This document shows, piece after piece, positions 62,511 through 64,000 of a stretch of DNA of 64,000 nt. Every line of letters begins with the position of its first letter. The stretch's first letter is position 1. The position numbers and the translations under genes are program-made. The DNA comes from Erythrobacter sp. Lineage in GTDB: Bacteria; Pseudomonadota; Alphaproteobacteria; Sphingomonadales; Sphingomonadaceae. Location: NCBI GenBank assembly GCA_024642335.1, contig JAHEBH010000003.1:42372-106371 (forward strand), written 5' to 3'. The notes below the pieces were generated by a model. The model ran no database searches and was not told the origin of the DNA. It worked only from the letters and a program-made list of their open reading frames with translations.

Positions 62511-63806
62511 ATGTCACCCTTTCCCTGGCATTATCTCGCTGCCTTGGCGGGCCTGATCGTTCTCAATGGCGTTTTTGCCATGTCGGAGCTGGCGATCGTA
62601 TCGGCGCGGCAATCGCAATTGCGCATGGCGGCGGAGAAAGGCAGCAAGAGCGCGCAGGTCGCTCTGCGGCTGGCCGGGAATCCCGGCAAATTCCTATCTA
62701 CCGTCCAAATCGGCATCACGCTGATAGGGATCATAGCTGGTGCGGTTTCCGGTGCGACGCTGGGTGCGCCGGTCGGTGAACGGCTGGCGCTAATGGGCCT
62801 TGATCCCGAATATGCACAGACGGCGGGCTTCGTCGTCGTCATCGTGCTGACAACCTATTTCAGCCTTGTGGTGGGCGAACTGGTGCCCAAGCAGCTGGCC
62901 TTGCGTGCCGCCGTGCCGGTTGCCCTGGTCATGGCACTCCCGATGGACTGGCTCGCGCGCATCACCGCGCCCTTCGTCTGGCTGCTTGATTCCTCTTCCA
63001 GCCTGATCATGCGCCTGATCGGCGTGCGGCATCGCGGCGAGCACGGGCTGACGGCCGAAGAGCTGCAGTTGATTTTCGCCGATGCCACGCATAGCGGCGT
63101 GATCGAGGAGCAGGAGCGGGCCATCCTGTCGGGCATCATGAAGCTTGCAGAAAAACCCGTGCGCGAATTGATGACCCCGCGAACCGAGCTCGACTGGATC
63201 GATGCCGAAGCGGGCGAAGAAGCGTTGCTGGCGGTGATTGCCGAAACGCCGCATTCGCTTCTGCCCGTCGCCGAAGGATCGCCCGACAAGGTGCTGGGCG
63301 TGGTGAAGATAAAGGACATCCTGGCGCGGCAGGTGGCGGGCGAGCCGATCGTGCTCGAAAATCTTATCCGCAAGGCTGAAGTCCTCCCCGACCAGCTCGA
63401 TGCCCTGGATGCGCTGCGCGTGCTCCAGCAATCGGGCACTGGCATGGCCATGGTGCATGACGAATACGGCCACCTGGACGGCATCGTCACCACGGCAGAC
63501 CTGCTGCAGGCGATTGCCGGGAGTTTCGCCAGCCACCAGGACGAAGGCGACGAGCCCATGGTGGTCACCCGCACCGATGGCTCGCTGCTGGTGGCGGGCG
63601 CAATGCCTGCCGATGCGCTGGCCGAAAGGCTGGAAATCGACCTTCCCGATCCGCGCGAGTTCGCGACGGCGGCGGGCTATGTGCTCTTCATGCTCAAGAA
63701 ACTGCCCGTGGAAGGCGAATGGTTCGAGGAGCAAGGCTGGCGCATCGAGGTCGTCGACATGGACGGAAGGCGCGTCGACAAGCTGCTGGTGAGTAGGGTT
63801 TCTTGA
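62511..63806 (+). CDS. CNNM/CBS-domain hemolysin-family membrane protein (CorC_HlyC)
   Basis: A 431-aa protein with an N-terminal CNNM (DUF21) membrane domain of about four helices (LAALAGLIVLNGVFAMSELAIVSARQSQLR), a CBS pair (VRELMTPRTELDWIDAE ... GMAMVHDEYGHLDGIVTTADLLQAI) and a C-terminal CorC_HlyC domain. Related proteins act in magnesium/cobalt efflux; the hemolysin name is historical. ATG 62511 is preferred to the upstream in-frame TTG at 62478. The 140 bp before it hold no gene. Repeat copy C begins 4 bp after the stop. Confidence 0.92.
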   Translation: MSPFPWHYLAALAGLIVLNGVFAMSELAIVSARQSQLRMAAEKGSKSAQVALRLAGNPGKFLSTVQIGITLIGIIAGAVSGATLGAPVGERLALMGLDPEYAQTAGFVVVIVLTTYFSLVVGELVPKQLALRAAVPVALVMALPMDWLARITAPFVWLLDSSSSLIMRLIGVRHRGEHGLTAEELQLIFADATHSGVIEEQERAILSGIMKLAEKPVRELMTPRTELDWIDAEAGEEALLAVIAETPHSLLPVAEGSPDKVLGVVKIKDILARQVAGEPIVLENLIRKAEVLPDQLDALDALRVLQQSGTGMAMVHDEYGHLDGIVTTADLLQAIAGSFASHQDEGDEPMVVTRTDGSLLVAGAMPADALAERLEIDLPDPREFATAAGYVLFMLKKLPVEGEWFEEQGWRIEVVDMDGRRVDKLLVSRVS

Positions 63807-63810
63807 TTTT

Positions 63811-64000
63811 CGCACCCGCATCCGCGGGCGCGATCCTCGGTGCTGCTCCCTGCCCCTGAAACAAGTTCAGGGTACGGGGCACCTGCGGGCGGCCGTTCGG
63901 CCTTGCGGTCGCTGGCGCGACCGAAAATTGCTCAACCTATCTGGCTGGCGCCAAACGGCGCGACTGCGCGTCCGCAGCGGGGGCAGTATGCTGCCCGTCT
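63811..64000 (+). repeat. structured intergenic repeat, copy C (runs off window)
   Basis: Begins 4 bp after the CNNM stop. Stem CCCGC-ATCC-GCGGG (63815-63828), box TCCTCGGTGCT, CCCTGAA/TTCAGGG stem, then GGGGCACCTGCGGGCG shared with copy B. Next come a GGCC-GTTC-GGCC stem, CGGTCGC/GCGACCG, CCGCAG, and GGGCAG-TATG-CTGCCC (about 63981-63996). No gene is seen in this stretch. Confidence 0.75.

Overview
The window is a contiguous piece of a GC-rich alphaproteobacterial chromosome, most likely from Sphingomonadales and probably the Erythrobacteraceae (inference). The lineage markers are SciP and TrcR (cell-cycle regulators), DUF1192, a short Coq7, CarD, a bactofilin paired with an M23 peptidase, a SUV3-like helicase and twin GIN-domain proteins. 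Genes are densely packed and no gap exceeds 300 bp. I see no rRNA, tRNA, CRISPR array, insertion sequence or prophage. Many neighbours share start/stop overlaps of the ATGA, GTGA or TTGA type.

Region by region. 1-3716: mnmG (5' end cut off)-rsmG-parA-parB, the cluster that usually lies near the replication origin; two 16-bp parS sites lie inside rsmG. 3854-9200: housekeeping and periplasmic enzymes (free-Met sulfoxide reductase, PQQ-type sugar dehydrogenase, DUF815 ATPase, arylsulfotransferase-like protein, Sua5). 9205-11297: two GIN-domain proteins around a small lipoprotein. 11470-15544: carD, fdxA, an S4 protein and a SUV3-like helicase, all on the minus strand. 15786-22050: an M23 peptidase, then the overlapping run hemB-GNAT-MFS/spermidine synthase-like-gamma carbonic anhydrase-DUF167. 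22053-26179 (minus): a SulP transporter without STAS, clpA and DUF1192. 26284-30305: quinone oxidoreductase and NTF2-like genes, then a two-gene lipid-remodelling operon (plcP-agt) preceded by four 11-bp-phased PhoB-like repeats. 30431-32870: trcR converging on bactofilin/M23. 33040-40772: proA, an aldo/keto reductase, nadD, rsfS, rlmH, an EnvC-like factor, ctpA, dsbB and coq7. 40863-49608: a secreted hypothetical, wecB, GFA protein, fabI, YihY, a DnaJ-family protein, pdxH, a CDF transporter and a beta-lactamase-fold lipoprotein. 49618-51921: mnmA, a small gene coupled to sciP, and a GlsB-type membrane protein. 52176-58158: an RND efflux pair whose permease has an extra membrane insertion, then DUF445. 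58176-64000: a TonB-C-like secreted protein, sucC, cysQ, an OmpA lipoprotein and a CNNM/CBS protein.

Themes. Envelope and peptidoglycan: three LytM-family proteins (one with a degenerate active site), bactofilin, CtpA, DsbB, FabI and an OmpA lipoprotein. Cell cycle and chromosome: ParABS, SciP, TrcR. Phosphate economy: plcP-agt should replace phospholipids with glycolipids when phosphate is scarce. Not explained by the genes: a family of structured repeats placed directly after stop codons (36558, 61440, 63811), whose stems differ between copies but keep pairing, and several operator-like inverted repeats.
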